This document shows positions 36,012 through 44,594 of a stretch of DNA of 64,000 nt, one piece after another. Location: the NCBI GenBank assembly GCA_963757115.1, contig CAVWQV010000006.1, forward strand, positions 620,001 to 684,000. Direction: 5' to 3'. A program made the translations under genes and the position numbers. Below the pieces are notes generated by a model. The model was not told where the DNA came from, made no database searches, and saw only the letters and a list, made by a program, of their open reading frames with translations. Within the stretch, counting starts at the first letter, position 1. Each line of letters opens with the position of its first letter. This DNA comes from CAVWQV01 sp963757115. GTDB taxonomy: Bacteria > Pseudomonadota > Alphaproteobacteria > Acetobacterales > Acetobacteraceae.

Positions 36012-36512
36012 TCAGCCAGACCGCGGCTTTGACGCAAACGCCTCAATCAGGGCTTTGAGCCCCGGCTCGGTAACCGCCTCGATCGCGTCATCCGGCTTGA
36101 ACCAGCGAACGACACGCTGCTGCTGTTCCGGCCAGACTTTCTCCATTCGGCGCACATGCAACGGAAACACCTTCACCTCACAGGGAACAGTGATTCCTTT
36201 ATCCTCCAGCAGCTTGTCGTAACTATAGACACCAATGGACCGGCGCTTCGTGTCACCACGCGCTCCAGCTTCCTCGTAAGCCTCGCGTGCGGCCGTCTCC
36301 CTTGGCGTGAGCCCCTTGATCGGCCACCCCTTGGGAATGACCCACCGTCTGTTCCGGCGCGTCGTCACCAACAGAATCTCGACCGTCCCCGCTTTGCCCT
36401 CGCGGTATGGCAGCGCGCCATACTGCACCCGGACCGCCGCGCCCTTTCCTTTCTTGCGGCGGTTACGAGGTGCGTTGTGTTTCTTGCGCTGGGTCATGTC
36501 GTCAAACTCCAA
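36012..36512 (-). CDS. Nudix hydrolase
   Basis: 166 residues, or 161 from the ATG at residue 6 (MTQRKKHN). The basic N-terminus (RNRRKKGKG) is followed by a Nudix fold with WVIPKGWPIKGLTPRETAAREAYEEAGARGD. REAYEEAGA matches the metal-binding REUxEExGU core, but the first Glu of the box (G-x5-E) is leucine. Closest in pattern to the diphosphoinositol/diadenosine polyphosphate (DIPP/MutT-like) group. The substrate is a nucleoside-diphosphate-linked compound of unknown identity. It precedes the mgtC-like gene region but is separated from it by about 80 bases. Confidence 0.85.
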   Translation of the reverse strand: MEFDDMTQRKKHNAPRNRRKKGKGAAVRVQYGALPYREGKAGTVEILLVTTRRNRRWVIPKGWPIKGLTPRETAAREAYEEAGARGDTKRRSIGVYSYDKLLEDKGITVPCEVKVFPLHVRRMEKVWPEQQQRVVRWFKPDDAIEAVTEPGLKALIEAFASKPRSG

Positions 36513-36592
36513 CCGCCGACGACCGCCATGCGGTGTTCACTTTCCCTGGTGGTGTGTCGTGTTCCTGTTAATAGTTCCGCAATCGAATGTAG

Positions 36593-37373
36593 CTAGTCCA
36601 AGTCGTTATCCTCACCGACACTGCTGACACGGACCACCCCGTCTATGCTGGTCAGCCGAGTGACAAGCTCCGATACTGGCCGCTTGCCCTTGACCCGCAT
36701 GCTCAGCATGACCACGCCCGAGGGGAACGCGTCGATCTCGACCCCCTCGGCATCGGCCAGGTCTTCGGCTTCCTCGCGGATGTGCTCGGCAAATCCACCT
36801 CTCTCGATTTCCACATTGTCGATCGTGAAGCGCAACGCCGTGCAGGTGACGAGAATACTGCGCAACAGCCCGCGGCCATCCTCGTAGCCAATACGCAGCC
36901 GTCTTGCCGTTCGCCTCTCCTTCGGGAGAGTACCGGATGAGCTTCGGAAAGACAAACATGATGACGAAGTGACCGATGGTGGTTGCAACTGCCAGCACAA
37001 GCAGGCCGGCGCCGCACGCCATGCCAAGCGCCGCGGTAAGCCACACGGAGGCTGCCGTCGTCAGGCCCCGCACAACATCGCGGCGCATGAAAATCACGCC
37101 ACCGCCGATGAACCCAATGCCAGAGACGATTTGCGCGGCGACGCGCGACGGATCGACGACGACGCGGTTGTTGTCCAATACGTCCATGAAGCCGTATTTC
37201 GAGATGAGCATGAACAGGGCGGCTGAAACGCCCACGAGGGTGTAGGTTCGCAGGCCCGCGCTCTTCTGCCGCATCTCCCGCTCTAGGCCGACCAAAGAGG
37301 AAAGAACGAAGGCAAGGGTTAGCTCCCCGAGTTGCAACCACCCCTGGCCGGTCGGATGAAAGAATCCGTGCAT
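36593..37373 (-). CDS. MgtC/SapB family membrane protein, one apparent frameshift near 36910
   Basis: About 259 residues when joined. The N-terminal membrane part has the family hallmark SSLVGLEREMRQKSAGLRTYTLVGVSAALF and IVSGIGFIGGGVIFMRRDVVRGLTTAASVW, with four or five helices. The frame then slips by one base between about 36880 and 36930. The C-terminal ACT-like cytoplasmic domain continues in the other frame (RIGYEDGRGLLRSILVTC to the end). MgtC proteins help survival under low magnesium and modulate F-ATPase in pathogens; the role in free-living bacteria is unclear. No riboswitch is recognised upstream. Confidence 0.83.
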
Positions 37374-37606
37374 CGAAGCACCTCCGCGCGCATGCGTTTG
37401 GCCATGCTCGACTGCGCATGGCGTCAGCGCACGGGCGAGCAAGCTTCGCATGAGGAAGGGAAACGGCTCGTATAGCGCCTTCCCTGCGGAAAGTCCCGTG
37501 CGGCCGGTTGCTTAGACCGCGCACGACGTTAGCGCCGACGCCCTCCGTGGCGCGCTGCGCGGAACTGCCGTTGTCGCGACCGCAAAGTTGGACGGTAGCG
37601 CAACAG
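37374..37606. other. Intergenic stretch between MgtC-like and porin genes
   Basis: 233 bases upstream of the MgtC-like start and downstream of the porin stop. It includes a short inverted repeat GCATG..CATGC around 37392-37411. I find no gene, no T-run terminator and nothing I can match to an Mg2+ or Mn2+ riboswitch. Confidence 0.4.
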
Positions 37607-39113
37607 TCAGAACACGACGTTTGATCGCAGCCCGAACACGGCCTCGTTGCCGATCCGATGGCCGGGGTTTAACGGATCCGGCGCGCCGCCGCCGGGGGTG
37701 AAATAGGTACTGGAAGTCCGGCTGCAACTGCACCCAGGGCGCCGGCTGATACTGGTACGTGACTTCCACGAACGTCTCGACCGAACGCACCGGATAATAC
37801 AACCCGGAGAACAGGGCGACGTCTTTATCGAAGCCGCGGGCATAGTCGCCGAGCCGCGCCACGCCGAACCCAATACCGAACGTGTCGTTGTCGCGACCCG
37901 GCAGCGGCGCCTTCAACGTCACCCCGCCGTTGACGCTGAAATCCACCTGGTTGCGGTCGCCGGGCGCGCCCATCGGCCGAAGAAACACCCCGACCGAGCG
38001 TGGGCCGGCGGGGTCCGGCCGCCAAACCATTTGGTCGACCACGCCATAGACGCTGAAGTTGGGGCGGCGAAGCTTTGGCAGGCCGGTACCTGCCGGGTCC
38101 GCGAGCGACCGCCCCGCCGCATCGAAGCGCGGGTCGGGAAAGCCGCCCGTGTCGACCCAGGCGCCGAGCTTGTAGGTCGCGGGAAGGCCCGGTGCGGGTG
38201 GCGGGGCTGCGCCCGACGGGTTGCTCGGCGCCGGCTGGTTCACGGCATATTGCACCTCCGCGATGATCAACGCGCCCGTGCCTAGATTGAACGCGGTTCC
38301 CGATTGCGCGGCGCCCCGCGTCTGGGTGTCGTCGCCGAACGGGCCTCCCGCCGGGTTGTCGTCAAACACGCCAAACAGGACCGTGGTCTCGGAAGTGGGT
38401 TGGCCGCGGAGCCGGACCCCGAGGGATGAGAACGGGTAGGCCGGGCCGCCCGAGTACTGGTCAGTCGCCGCCAGCGCGGGCCAGCCCATGGCCGAGTTGA
38501 GGAACAGGCCGCCGAACTGGGAAATCATGAACTCCTGGTCGAGACTCTGCTGCCCGAGCTTCACGTCGATCCGCCCGTCCAGCGCGCTTTGTTGAAACCA
38601 CAGCTCCCATAATCGAGTGGAGCGCTCCGCCTCGATCCCAGAGACCGCCTGGATCACGTGGAGATTGTCGGCACTCAAGCTGCGTCCGTGAATTTGCAGC
38701 GCGCTTACGTCGAAGCTGCCGCCGTCCCAACCGAGCGCTGTCCCGGTGTCCACACCGAGGCTCAGGATGGTGACCCCGTTGTAGACGGCGCCTGTGTGCA
38801 CCCCGCCCGTAGTGTTGCCGAACACCTCGCTGCTTTCCTGCAAGCCGACCGAGACTCCGTATCGGGCAAGCGTGCTCCGCGCGCCCGCCAGGTCGCCTAG
38901 GAGATTCCCGCGCGTGTAGATGTCCCCGACGTACGAAGGTCCGGGCGTCGGGCCCGGTCCCGGAATTGCGGTCTGCTGTGAGGAGGGGTTTCCCGGTTGC
39001 TCGCCCGGCGATCCGGCCGCCGGTTGCGCGGCAGCGTGGCCGACGGCCAGCGCCAGAACCGCGCCCATGCCGCCCGCCGCGATCCGATGCCGCCAATCCG
39101 GTCTGCCCCGCAT
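37607..39113 (-). CDS. OprB-type carbohydrate-selective porin, frameshift near 37696
   Basis: About 501 residues. A signal peptide (VLALAVGHAAAQ) is followed by a proline-rich linker and the OprB barrel with NLLGDLAGARSTLARYGVSVGLQE, LWFQQSALDGRIDVKLGQQSLDQEF and LALTD-like strands. At FQYLFHP a run of five C carries one extra base. The other frame gives the normal ending GGGAPDPLNPGHRIGNEAVFG and a C-terminal phenylalanine before a TGA at 37607, as expected for an outer-membrane protein. OprB proteins pass glucose and other small solutes, and some act in metal uptake. A Fur-type palindrome lies 61 bases upstream. Confidence 0.87.
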
Positions 39114-39140
39114 GGTTGGTTCCCTTTCACATTCCCAGCG

Positions 39141-39169
39141 GTCCTAGCCAGCCGCACGCCAAGCGTCAA
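39141..39169 (-). promoter_or_regulatory. Possible sigma70 promoter of the porin gene
   Basis: On the minus strand TTGACG (39164-39169), a 17-base spacer and TAGGAC (39141-39146) lie 28-56 bases before the porin ATG. The -35 is strong and the -10 weak. Confidence 0.4.
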
Positions 39170-39173
39170 CGAT

Positions 39174-39192
39174 AATGCGAATAATTCGCATT
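39174..39192. promoter_or_regulatory. Fur-family-like operator, perfect 9-1-9 palindrome
   Basis: AATGCGAAT-A-ATTCGCATT is a perfect inverted repeat. Its core TGCGAAT-A-ATTCGCA has the 7-1-7 layout of Fur/Mur/Zur operators. It lies between the divergent porin and bchI genes, four bases beyond the putative porin -35. It could control either side; which regulator binds is inference. Confidence 0.5.
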
Positions 39193-39269
39193 TGCTTCCC
39201 GCCGAGCGGCCGTTGCAAAAGGGCGGTTCCTTGCCAATCCTGCGCCCTCACAAGGGAGGCACCCGCCTG

Positions 39270-40295
39270 ATGCCGGCTGCGTTTCCGTTTGCCGCGCTGG
39301 TCGGCCAGGATGAGATGAAGCTTGCGCTGCTCGTGGCGGCCATCGACCCGAGCGTCGGCGGCGTGCTGGTGTTCGGCGACCGGGGCACGGGCAAGTCCAC
39401 AGCGGTGCGCGGGCTGGCGGCGCTGCTGCCCGAAATGCGGGTGGTGGAAGGATGCCGCTATTGCTGCGACCCGGCGGACAGGGCCGCCTGGTGCGAGGAG
39501 TGTCGCGAGCGGAAGGCGAAGGGCCCGCTCAAGACCCGGGCGGCGCCAGTGCCGGTGGTCGATCTGCCGCTCGGCGCCACGGAGGATCGGGTGGTCGGCG
39601 CGCTCGACCTCGAGCGGGCGTTGTCGCGCGGAGAGCGGGCGTTCGAGCCCGGATTGCTGGCCCGCGCCAACCGGGGCTTCCTTTACATCGACGAGGTGAA
39701 CCTCCTGGAAGACCACTTGGTCGACCTGCTGATCGACGTGGCCGCCTCGGGCGAAAATGTGGTGGAGCGCGAGGGGCTCAGCGTACGTCACCCGGCGCGG
39801 TTCGTGCTGGTGGGAAGCGGCAACCCCGAGGAAGGCGAGCTGCGGCCCCAGTTGCTGGACCGGTTCGGTTTATCCGTGGAGGTCACCACACCCAAGGATC
39901 TGCCGACCCGGGTGGAGGTCGTGCGACGGCGAGATGCTTTCGAGCGGGACGCGCCGACGTTCCTCGCCAGCTGGAAGCGCGAGGACGGCAAGCTGCGGGC
40001 GCGCCTGGTCGCCGCCCGAAGCCGGCTGCCGACAGTGTCGGTGCCAGATGCGACCTTGGAGCGGGCGGCCGAGCTGTGCATGGCACTGGGCACGGACGGG
40101 CTGCGGGGCGAACTGACCCTGATCCGCGCGGCGCGGGCGCTGGCGAGCCTCGAGGAAGCCGAAGCGGCCGGGTTCTCGCACCTGCGCCAAGTGGCCGCGC
40201 CCGCGCTGCGCCACCGTCTCCGGCGCGACCCGCTGGACGAAGCGGGCTCGACCGCCCGGGTCGAGCGCGCGGTTGCCGAACTGTTCGGTCCGTGA
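39270..40295 (+). CDS. bchI: Magnesium chelatase ATPase subunit I
   Basis: 341 residues from ATG 39270, with an AAGGGAGG site about ten bases upstream. AAA+ ATPase that, with BchD and BchH, inserts Mg2+ into protoporphyrin IX, the first committed step of bacteriochlorophyll synthesis. Walker A is GDRGTGKST (residues 36-44), the family-specific cysteine-containing loop is GCRYCCDPADRAAWCEEC, Walker B is RGFLYIDEVNLLEDHLVDLLID, and sensor 1 is VGSGNPEEGELRPQLLDRFGL. All key residues are present. Its stop overlaps the GTG of bchD (GTGA). Confidence 0.95.
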   Translation: MPAAFPFAALVGQDEMKLALLVAAIDPSVGGVLVFGDRGTGKSTAVRGLAALLPEMRVVEGCRYCCDPADRAAWCEECRERKAKGPLKTRAAPVPVVDLPLGATEDRVVGALDLERALSRGERAFEPGLLARANRGFLYIDEVNLLEDHLVDLLIDVAASGENVVEREGLSVRHPARFVLVGSGNPEEGELRPQLLDRFGLSVEVTTPKDLPTRVEVVRRRDAFERDAPTFLASWKREDGKLRARLVAARSRLPTVSVPDATLERAAELCMALGTDGLRGELTLIRAARALASLEEAEAAGFSHLRQVAAPALRHRLRRDPLDEAGSTARVERAVAELFGP

Positions 40296-42070
40296 CGTCA
40301 CCTCCTGTGCGCGTTTGGGCGGATGCCGCAGCGGCGGCCGCGCTGCTGGCGCTCGATCCGCCGGGGCTGGGCGGGGTGTCGTTGCGCGCCGCACCCGGCC
40401 CGGTTCGCGACGCGTGGCTCGGCCTGTTCCGGAGCTGCATGTCCCCAAGCGCGCCGATCCGGCGCGTCCCGCTCTCCGTCGACGACGGGCGGCTGCTCGG
40501 CGGCCTCGACCTCGCGGAGAGCTTGCGGGCGGGACGGATCGTGGCGGAGCGCGGCATCCTCGCCGAAGCGGACGAGGGCGTGGTGCTGCTGGCAATGGCC
40601 GAGCGGACGACCGCGCAAACCGCGGCGCGCCTTGCCGTCGCGCTAGACCGGGGTGCCGTGGTGGCGGCGCGGGACGGCCTCGTCTCGACCAGCCCGGCGC
40701 GGATCGGCGTGGTCGCGCTCGATGAGGGGATTGCTGACGACGAGCGGCCGCCAGCCGCGCTGCTCGATCGGCTGGCGATCCATCTGGACCTCGCGGACGT
40801 GAACCTGCGCGAGGTGGACGGCAAACTCGAAGCACCCACGGACATCGCTGCGGCGCGGTCACGCTTGATGGACGTGGCAGCGGACGAGGAGGCCATCGCG
40901 GCCCTCTGCGCGACCGCCGCCGCGCTCGGCATCGGATCGCTGCGGGCGCCGTTGCTGGCGCTCCGGGTCGCGCGCGCGGCCGCGGCGCTGGCCGGACGCC
41001 AATCGGTGGCCGAAGCGGACGTGGCCCTTGCCGCCCGATTGGTGCTCGCCCCTCGCGCCACCGTTCTGCCGTCCGACGCGCCCCCGTCATCGCCGGCTCC
41101 CGAGCCGCCCGCTCCCGAGCCGCCGGCTCCCGAGCCGCCCGCCGCAGCGGACCACGACGCCGAGCCTTCCCTCAAGGACACCCCGCTCGAGGACGCGGTC
41201 CTGGCGGCCGCGGCGGCCGCCATCCCGGCAGGATTGCTGGCACTGCTACGAAGCGGCGCCCCGCCGCGCGGACGCACGCCTGGGCGGTCGGGAGTGATGG
41301 CGAAATCCGGTGGGCGCGGCCGCCCCGCTGGCGTCCGGCGCGGCGAACTCCGGGGCGGCCAACGGCTCAACCTGATCGAGACCCTGCGCGCGGCCGCACC
41401 CTGGCAGCGGTTGCGCGATCGGCGAGGGACGCGGATCGCGGTACGCCCCGAAGATTTCCGGGTGACCCGGTTCCGGCCACGCACCCAAACGACGACGGTG
41501 TTCGTTGTCGACGCCTCGGGTTCGGCGGCGCTGCACCGCCTGGCAGAAGCAAAAGGCGCGGTCGAGCTGTTGCTAGCCGAGTGCTATGTCCGGCGCGACC
41601 GGGTGGCACTGCTCGCGTTCCGGGGTACGGGGGCCGAGCTGCTGCTGCCGCCCACCCGTTCCCTTGTGCGCGCCAAGCGCGGGTTGGCCGGTTTGCCGGG
41701 CGGAGGCGGGACGCCGCTTGCGGCCGGCATCGACGCGGCCCTGTCACTCGCCGAGGCGGCGCGCCGGCGGGGTGAAACGCCAAGCGTCGTGCTGCTCACC
41801 GATGGCCGGGCCAACATCGCGCGGGACGGAACGGCAGGAAGGGCGCGGGCGGAGGCAGACGCGCTTGAGGCCGCGCGGCGCGCGCGGGCTGCCGGCCTCG
41901 CGGCGATGCTGATCGATACGGCCCCGCGCCCCCGCCCGGAGGGCCGCGCCATCGCGGACGCGATGGGAGCCCGCTATCTTCCGTTGCCGTATGCCGACGC
42001 GGCCGGTGTTTCTCGGGCGGTCCGGGCAGACTTGCGGGCGCGCGGCCCGGACGCATCTCCGCCCCGATGA
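40292..42070 (+). CDS. bchD: Magnesium chelatase subunit D
   Basis: 592 residues from GTG 40292. The N-terminal AAA+ domain lacks a usable Walker A, as normal for BchD. Residues about 265-290 form a proline/acid-rich linker built from a repeated APEPP unit. The C-terminal integrin-I domain has the MIDAS motif DASGSAALHRLAEAKGA (Asp407, Ser409, Ser411), GGGGTPLAAGIDAAL and LLTDGRANI. BchD forms the platform on which the BchI ring works. A GTGA overlap couples it to bchI. Confidence 0.93.
   Translation: MTSPPVRVWADAAAAAALLALDPPGLGGVSLRAAPGPVRDAWLGLFRSCMSPSAPIRRVPLSVDDGRLLGGLDLAESLRAGRIVAERGILAEADEGVVLLAMAERTTAQTAARLAVALDRGAVVAARDGLVSTSPARIGVVALDEGIADDERPPAALLDRLAIHLDLADVNLREVDGKLEAPTDIAAARSRLMDVAADEEAIAALCATAAALGIGSLRAPLLALRVARAAAALAGRQSVAEADVALAARLVLAPRATVLPSDAPPSSPAPEPPAPEPPAPEPPAAADHDAEPSLKDTPLEDAVLAAAAAAIPAGLLALLRSGAPPRGRTPGRSGVMAKSGGRGRPAGVRRGELRGGQRLNLIETLRAAAPWQRLRDRRGTRIAVRPEDFRVTRFRPRTQTTTVFVVDASGSAALHRLAEAKGAVELLLAECYVRRDRVALLAFRGTGAELLLPPTRSLVRAKRGLAGLPGGGGTPLAAGIDAALSLAEAARRRGETPSVVLLTDGRANIARDGTAGRARAEADALEAARRARAAGLAAMLIDTAPRPRPEGRAIADAMGARYLPLPYADAAGVSRAVRADLRARGPDASPPR
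41100..41143 (+). repeat. Tandem APEPP-coding repeat in bchD linker
   Basis: Three near-identical copies of the 15-base unit encoding Ala-Pro-Glu-Pro-Pro (GCTCCCGAGCCGCC core) lie head to tail in the linker between the AAA+ and integrin domains. Repeat length is likely to vary between strains. Confidence 0.75.
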
Positions 42071-42095
42071 CGCTCTACCCCATTACACTTCACTC

Positions 42096-42971
42096 GTGAC
42101 GCTCAGCTGGGAGCGCGACGGGGGCAATTGGCCGAACCGCGCCGCGAGCCGGTTCGTCCGCGCGGGCGGGCTGCGCTGGCACGTGCAGCGGATGGGCGCC
42201 GGGCCCGCCCTGCTGTTGCTGCACGGCACCGGCAGCTCGACCCATTCCTGGCGGGCGCTGATGCCCTTGCTCGCCAAGCGGTTCGATGTGGTGGCGCCCG
42301 ATCTTCCCGGTCACGGCTTCACCGATCGGCCGCCGGGCCGCCGCTTGTCGCTGCCGGCCATGAGCTGGGCGGTCGGCGAGTTGCTCGCCGCGCTCGGGAT
42401 GCAGCCGGAGTTCGCCGCGGGGCATTCGGCGGGCGCTGCCGTGCTGCTCCGCATGACCTTGGACGGCACCATCGAGCCCCGCGCGCTCGTCGCCTTCAAC
42501 GGCGCGCTCCTGCCCATGGTCGGGGCGCCGGGGCAGGTGTTCTCCACCATCGCCAAAGCGCTTGTCGCGGTCCCGTTCGTGCCCGCGATCTTCAGCTGGC
42601 GCGCATCCGACCCGACCGTGGTGAACCGATTGCTGCGCGACACCGGCTCCAAGCTCGACCGCGAGGGCGTCGAGCTGTACCGGCGGCTGGTGCGCGACCC
42701 CGATCACGTCGCCGGGGCGCTCGGCATGATGGCCAACTGGGACCTCCGCCCGCTCGAGCGCGACATGCAACGTCTCGCGACGCCGCTGATCCTCGTGGTA
42801 GGTAGCCAGGACCGCACGATCCGGCCGGCCGATGCCGAGCGCGTGCGCGCCTCGGTGCCCGGCGCCCGCATCGTCACCTTGCCGGGCCTGGGCCATCTTG
42901 CGCACGAGGAGCGCCCGGAAATCGTGGCCGACCTGCTTTTCAGCCTTTTGCCGTCGCAGGAGGCGGGGTGA
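42096..42971 (+). CDS. bchO: Magnesium chelatase accessory protein BchO (alpha/beta hydrolase)
   Basis: 291 residues from GTG 42096. Begins with the BchO-typical SWERDGGNWPNRAASRFVRAGGLRWHVQ, then LLLLHGTGSSTHSW (oxyanion region), AGHSAGAAVLLRM with nucleophile-elbow serine, and late LPGLGHLAHEERPE with the histidine. BchO always accompanies bchI/bchD but its exact reaction is not established. An in-frame ATG is not available. An out-of-frame ATG overlaps the bchD stop and opens a 10-codon frame that ends exactly on this GTG. Its own stop overlaps the next GTG. Confidence 0.9.
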   Translation: MTLSWERDGGNWPNRAASRFVRAGGLRWHVQRMGAGPALLLLHGTGSSTHSWRALMPLLAKRFDVVAPDLPGHGFTDRPPGRRLSLPAMSWAVGELLAALGMQPEFAAGHSAGAAVLLRMTLDGTIEPRALVAFNGALLPMVGAPGQVFSTIAKALVAVPFVPAIFSWRASDPTVVNRLLRDTGSKLDREGVELYRRLVRDPDHVAGALGMMANWDLRPLERDMQRLATPLILVVGSQDRTIRPADAERVRASVPGARIVTLPGLGHLAHEERPEIVADLLFSLLPSQEAG

Positions 42972-44254
42972 AGCTGCCGCCCAACCATCCGCAGCGCATC
43001 CTGCTCAACGACGAGGTGCACGCGCGCCCGCCCGAACTGCTGACCGCGCCCACGCGCGTTTCCTTCCTGGCGCTGTTTGCCGACGGCGCACTGCGCGAGG
43101 AGGTTTGGGGTTCGGTGATGCAGCTCGCCGAACGGTTCGACATCCGGCCGCCGACCGCCACCGCGAACCATTACAGCGCCGATCTCGGACCGTTCCGCGT
43201 CAAGGCCGAGCGGCACACCGAGTTTGTCCGTTTCAAGTTCATCGTCCGCGGCGTCGATCCCGAGCCGTTCTCGGCCCCGGCGATCGCGGCCGTGCCGCCG
43301 GAGTGGCTGGCGGCACTTCCAGGGCAGTTGTTGGTCGCGACGCACGTGGCGTTGTTGCCTCAGGCGCGCGAGCCGCTCGATCCGCGGCAGGTCGCCGACG
43401 AATATTTTGCCGGCAACCTGCTGGTCGGCGCCTCGATCGCCGGAGGTGCCGGTTTCGCTCTCACCGATCTCCGCATCCACGCGGACGGGTTCGGCCGGCT
43501 GCTCGTGGAGGATCGCGGCCTTACGCCGGGCCAGGCGGGGCGCGCGGTGCAACGGCTGCTTGAGATCGACACCTACCGCATGATGGCGCTGCTGGCGCTG
43601 CCGCTGGCGCGCGAAGTGGCGCCGGCGCTGGCGGCGATCGAGAACGAGTTGGCCGCGATCACTGGGGCGCTTGTCGGCGCGGGCGAGCAGGAGGAGCCGG
43701 CCCTGCTCGGCCGGCTGACCGCGCTTGCGGCACAGCTGGAACGCCGCCAATCGGAAACGCTGTTCCGCTTCGGCGCGGGCAACGCGTACTACGATCTGGT
43801 CCAGCGTCGCATCAACGAGCTTCGGGAGGAGCGCATCCCAGGTTTACAGACGTTGCGGGAATTCACCGAACGGCGGCTGGCGCCGGCCATGAGCACCTGC
43901 CGTTCCGTCGCCTCCCGGCAGGACGCGCTCTCTCTGCGCATAGCCCAGGCCACGCAGCTGCTGTCGACCCGCGTGGACCTGACGCGCGAGCGGCAGAACC
44001 AGGCGCTGCTCGCCCGTATGGACCGGCGCGCGCACTTGCAACTCCGCTTGCAGGAAACCGTGGAAGGGCTCTCGGTGGCGGCGATCACATACTACGTCGT
44101 CAGCCTGATCGGGCACGCCGCCGAAGGGCTGGAGGCTGCCGGGGTCCGTGTCAGCCCCGCTCTGGCGATGGGCGTCGCGATCCCCGTGGTCGCCATCCTC
44201 GTCGCCTTCGGCGTGCGGCGCATCCGCCGTACGGTGAGCCGGGCGCACGGGTGA
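42968..44254 (+). CDS. DUF3422 family membrane protein
   Basis: 428 residues from GTG 42968 (GTGA overlap with bchO). Residues 1-350 are soluble, starting NHPQRILLNDEVHARPPE, a DUF3422 hallmark, with a long helical stretch that is probably coiled coil (ERRQSETLFRFGAGNAYYDLVQRR onwards). Two membrane helices lie at about 368-387 and 398-416, followed by a basic tail. This soluble-coil-two-helix layout recalls CorA and RMD1-type proteins, but no GMN motif is present. DUF3422 has no assigned function. Its translational coupling to Mg-chelatase genes suggests a related job, for example in Mg2+ or porphyrin handling at the membrane (inference). Confidence 0.87.
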   Translation: MKLPPNHPQRILLNDEVHARPPELLTAPTRVSFLALFADGALREEVWGSVMQLAERFDIRPPTATANHYSADLGPFRVKAERHTEFVRFKFIVRGVDPEPFSAPAIAAVPPEWLAALPGQLLVATHVALLPQAREPLDPRQVADEYFAGNLLVGASIAGGAGFALTDLRIHADGFGRLLVEDRGLTPGQAGRAVQRLLEIDTYRMMALLALPLAREVAPALAAIENELAAITGALVGAGEQEEPALLGRLTALAAQLERRQSETLFRFGAGNAYYDLVQRRINELREERIPGLQTLREFTERRLAPAMSTCRSVASRQDALSLRIAQATQLLSTRVDLTRERQNQALLARMDRRAHLQLRLQETVEGLSVAAITYYVVSLIGHAAEGLEAAGVRVSPALAMGVAIPVVAILVAFGVRRIRRTVSRAHG

Positions 44255-44538
44255 GTACGCTGTTCGCGAGCGGTCGGATGGCCGATCTGGTGCTCGCGAT
44301 CATCGCGCTGGAGTTTGCAGCACTCGTGATGTGGCGGCGGCGCAGCGGGCGCGGACCGCGCGTCCCCGCCATCCTGTTCGCGTTGCTGCCCGGCGTCGCC
44401 TTGGTGCTGGCGTTGCGCGCCGCCCTGGTCGGCGCACCGTGGAGTTCCGTGGCCTGCTGGCTCGCACTGGCCGGGGTGGCGCACATCGCTGATCTGCGCG
44501 CCCGCCTGTTCGCCACCTCCGAACCTCGGCAAAAGTAG
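44251..44538 (+). CDS. Small three-helix membrane protein of the bch unit
   Basis: 95 residues from GTG 44251, overlapping the DUF3422 stop by four bases (GTGA). It has three hydrophobic segments (LVLAIIALEFAALVMW, PAILFALLPGVALVLALRAAL, SVACWLALAGVAHIADL) and a polar C-terminus. I do not recognise a family beyond 'small proteobacterial membrane protein'. The overlap places it in the same transcript as bchIDO and DUF3422, as a likely partner of the DUF3422 protein. Confidence 0.65.
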   Translation: MSTLFASGRMADLVLAIIALEFAALVMWRRRSGRGPRVPAILFALLPGVALVLALRAALVGAPWSSVACWLALAGVAHIADLRARLFATSEPRQK

Positions 44539-44566
44539 GACCGGCGCGAAGCGGGCTGGCCTCAAC

Positions 44567-44584
44567 TGTCCAGCTATGTTTACA
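44567..44584 (+). promoter_or_regulatory. PpsR/CrtJ-like site (TGT-N12-ACA) before crtI
   Basis: TGTC-N10-TACA at 44567-44584 matches the TGT-N12-ACA operator of PpsR/CrtJ, the oxygen- and light-responsive repressor of photosynthesis genes. It ends ten bases before the crtI ATG. The motif is short, so a chance match cannot be excluded. Confidence 0.4.
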
Positions 44585-44594
44585 CTCACAGCGT

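Noticed and set aside
37374..37606. Mg2+ or Mn2+ riboswitch in front of the MgtC-like gene
   Set aside because: Only a short GCATG/CATGC repeat is present; no conserved riboswitch core could be traced.
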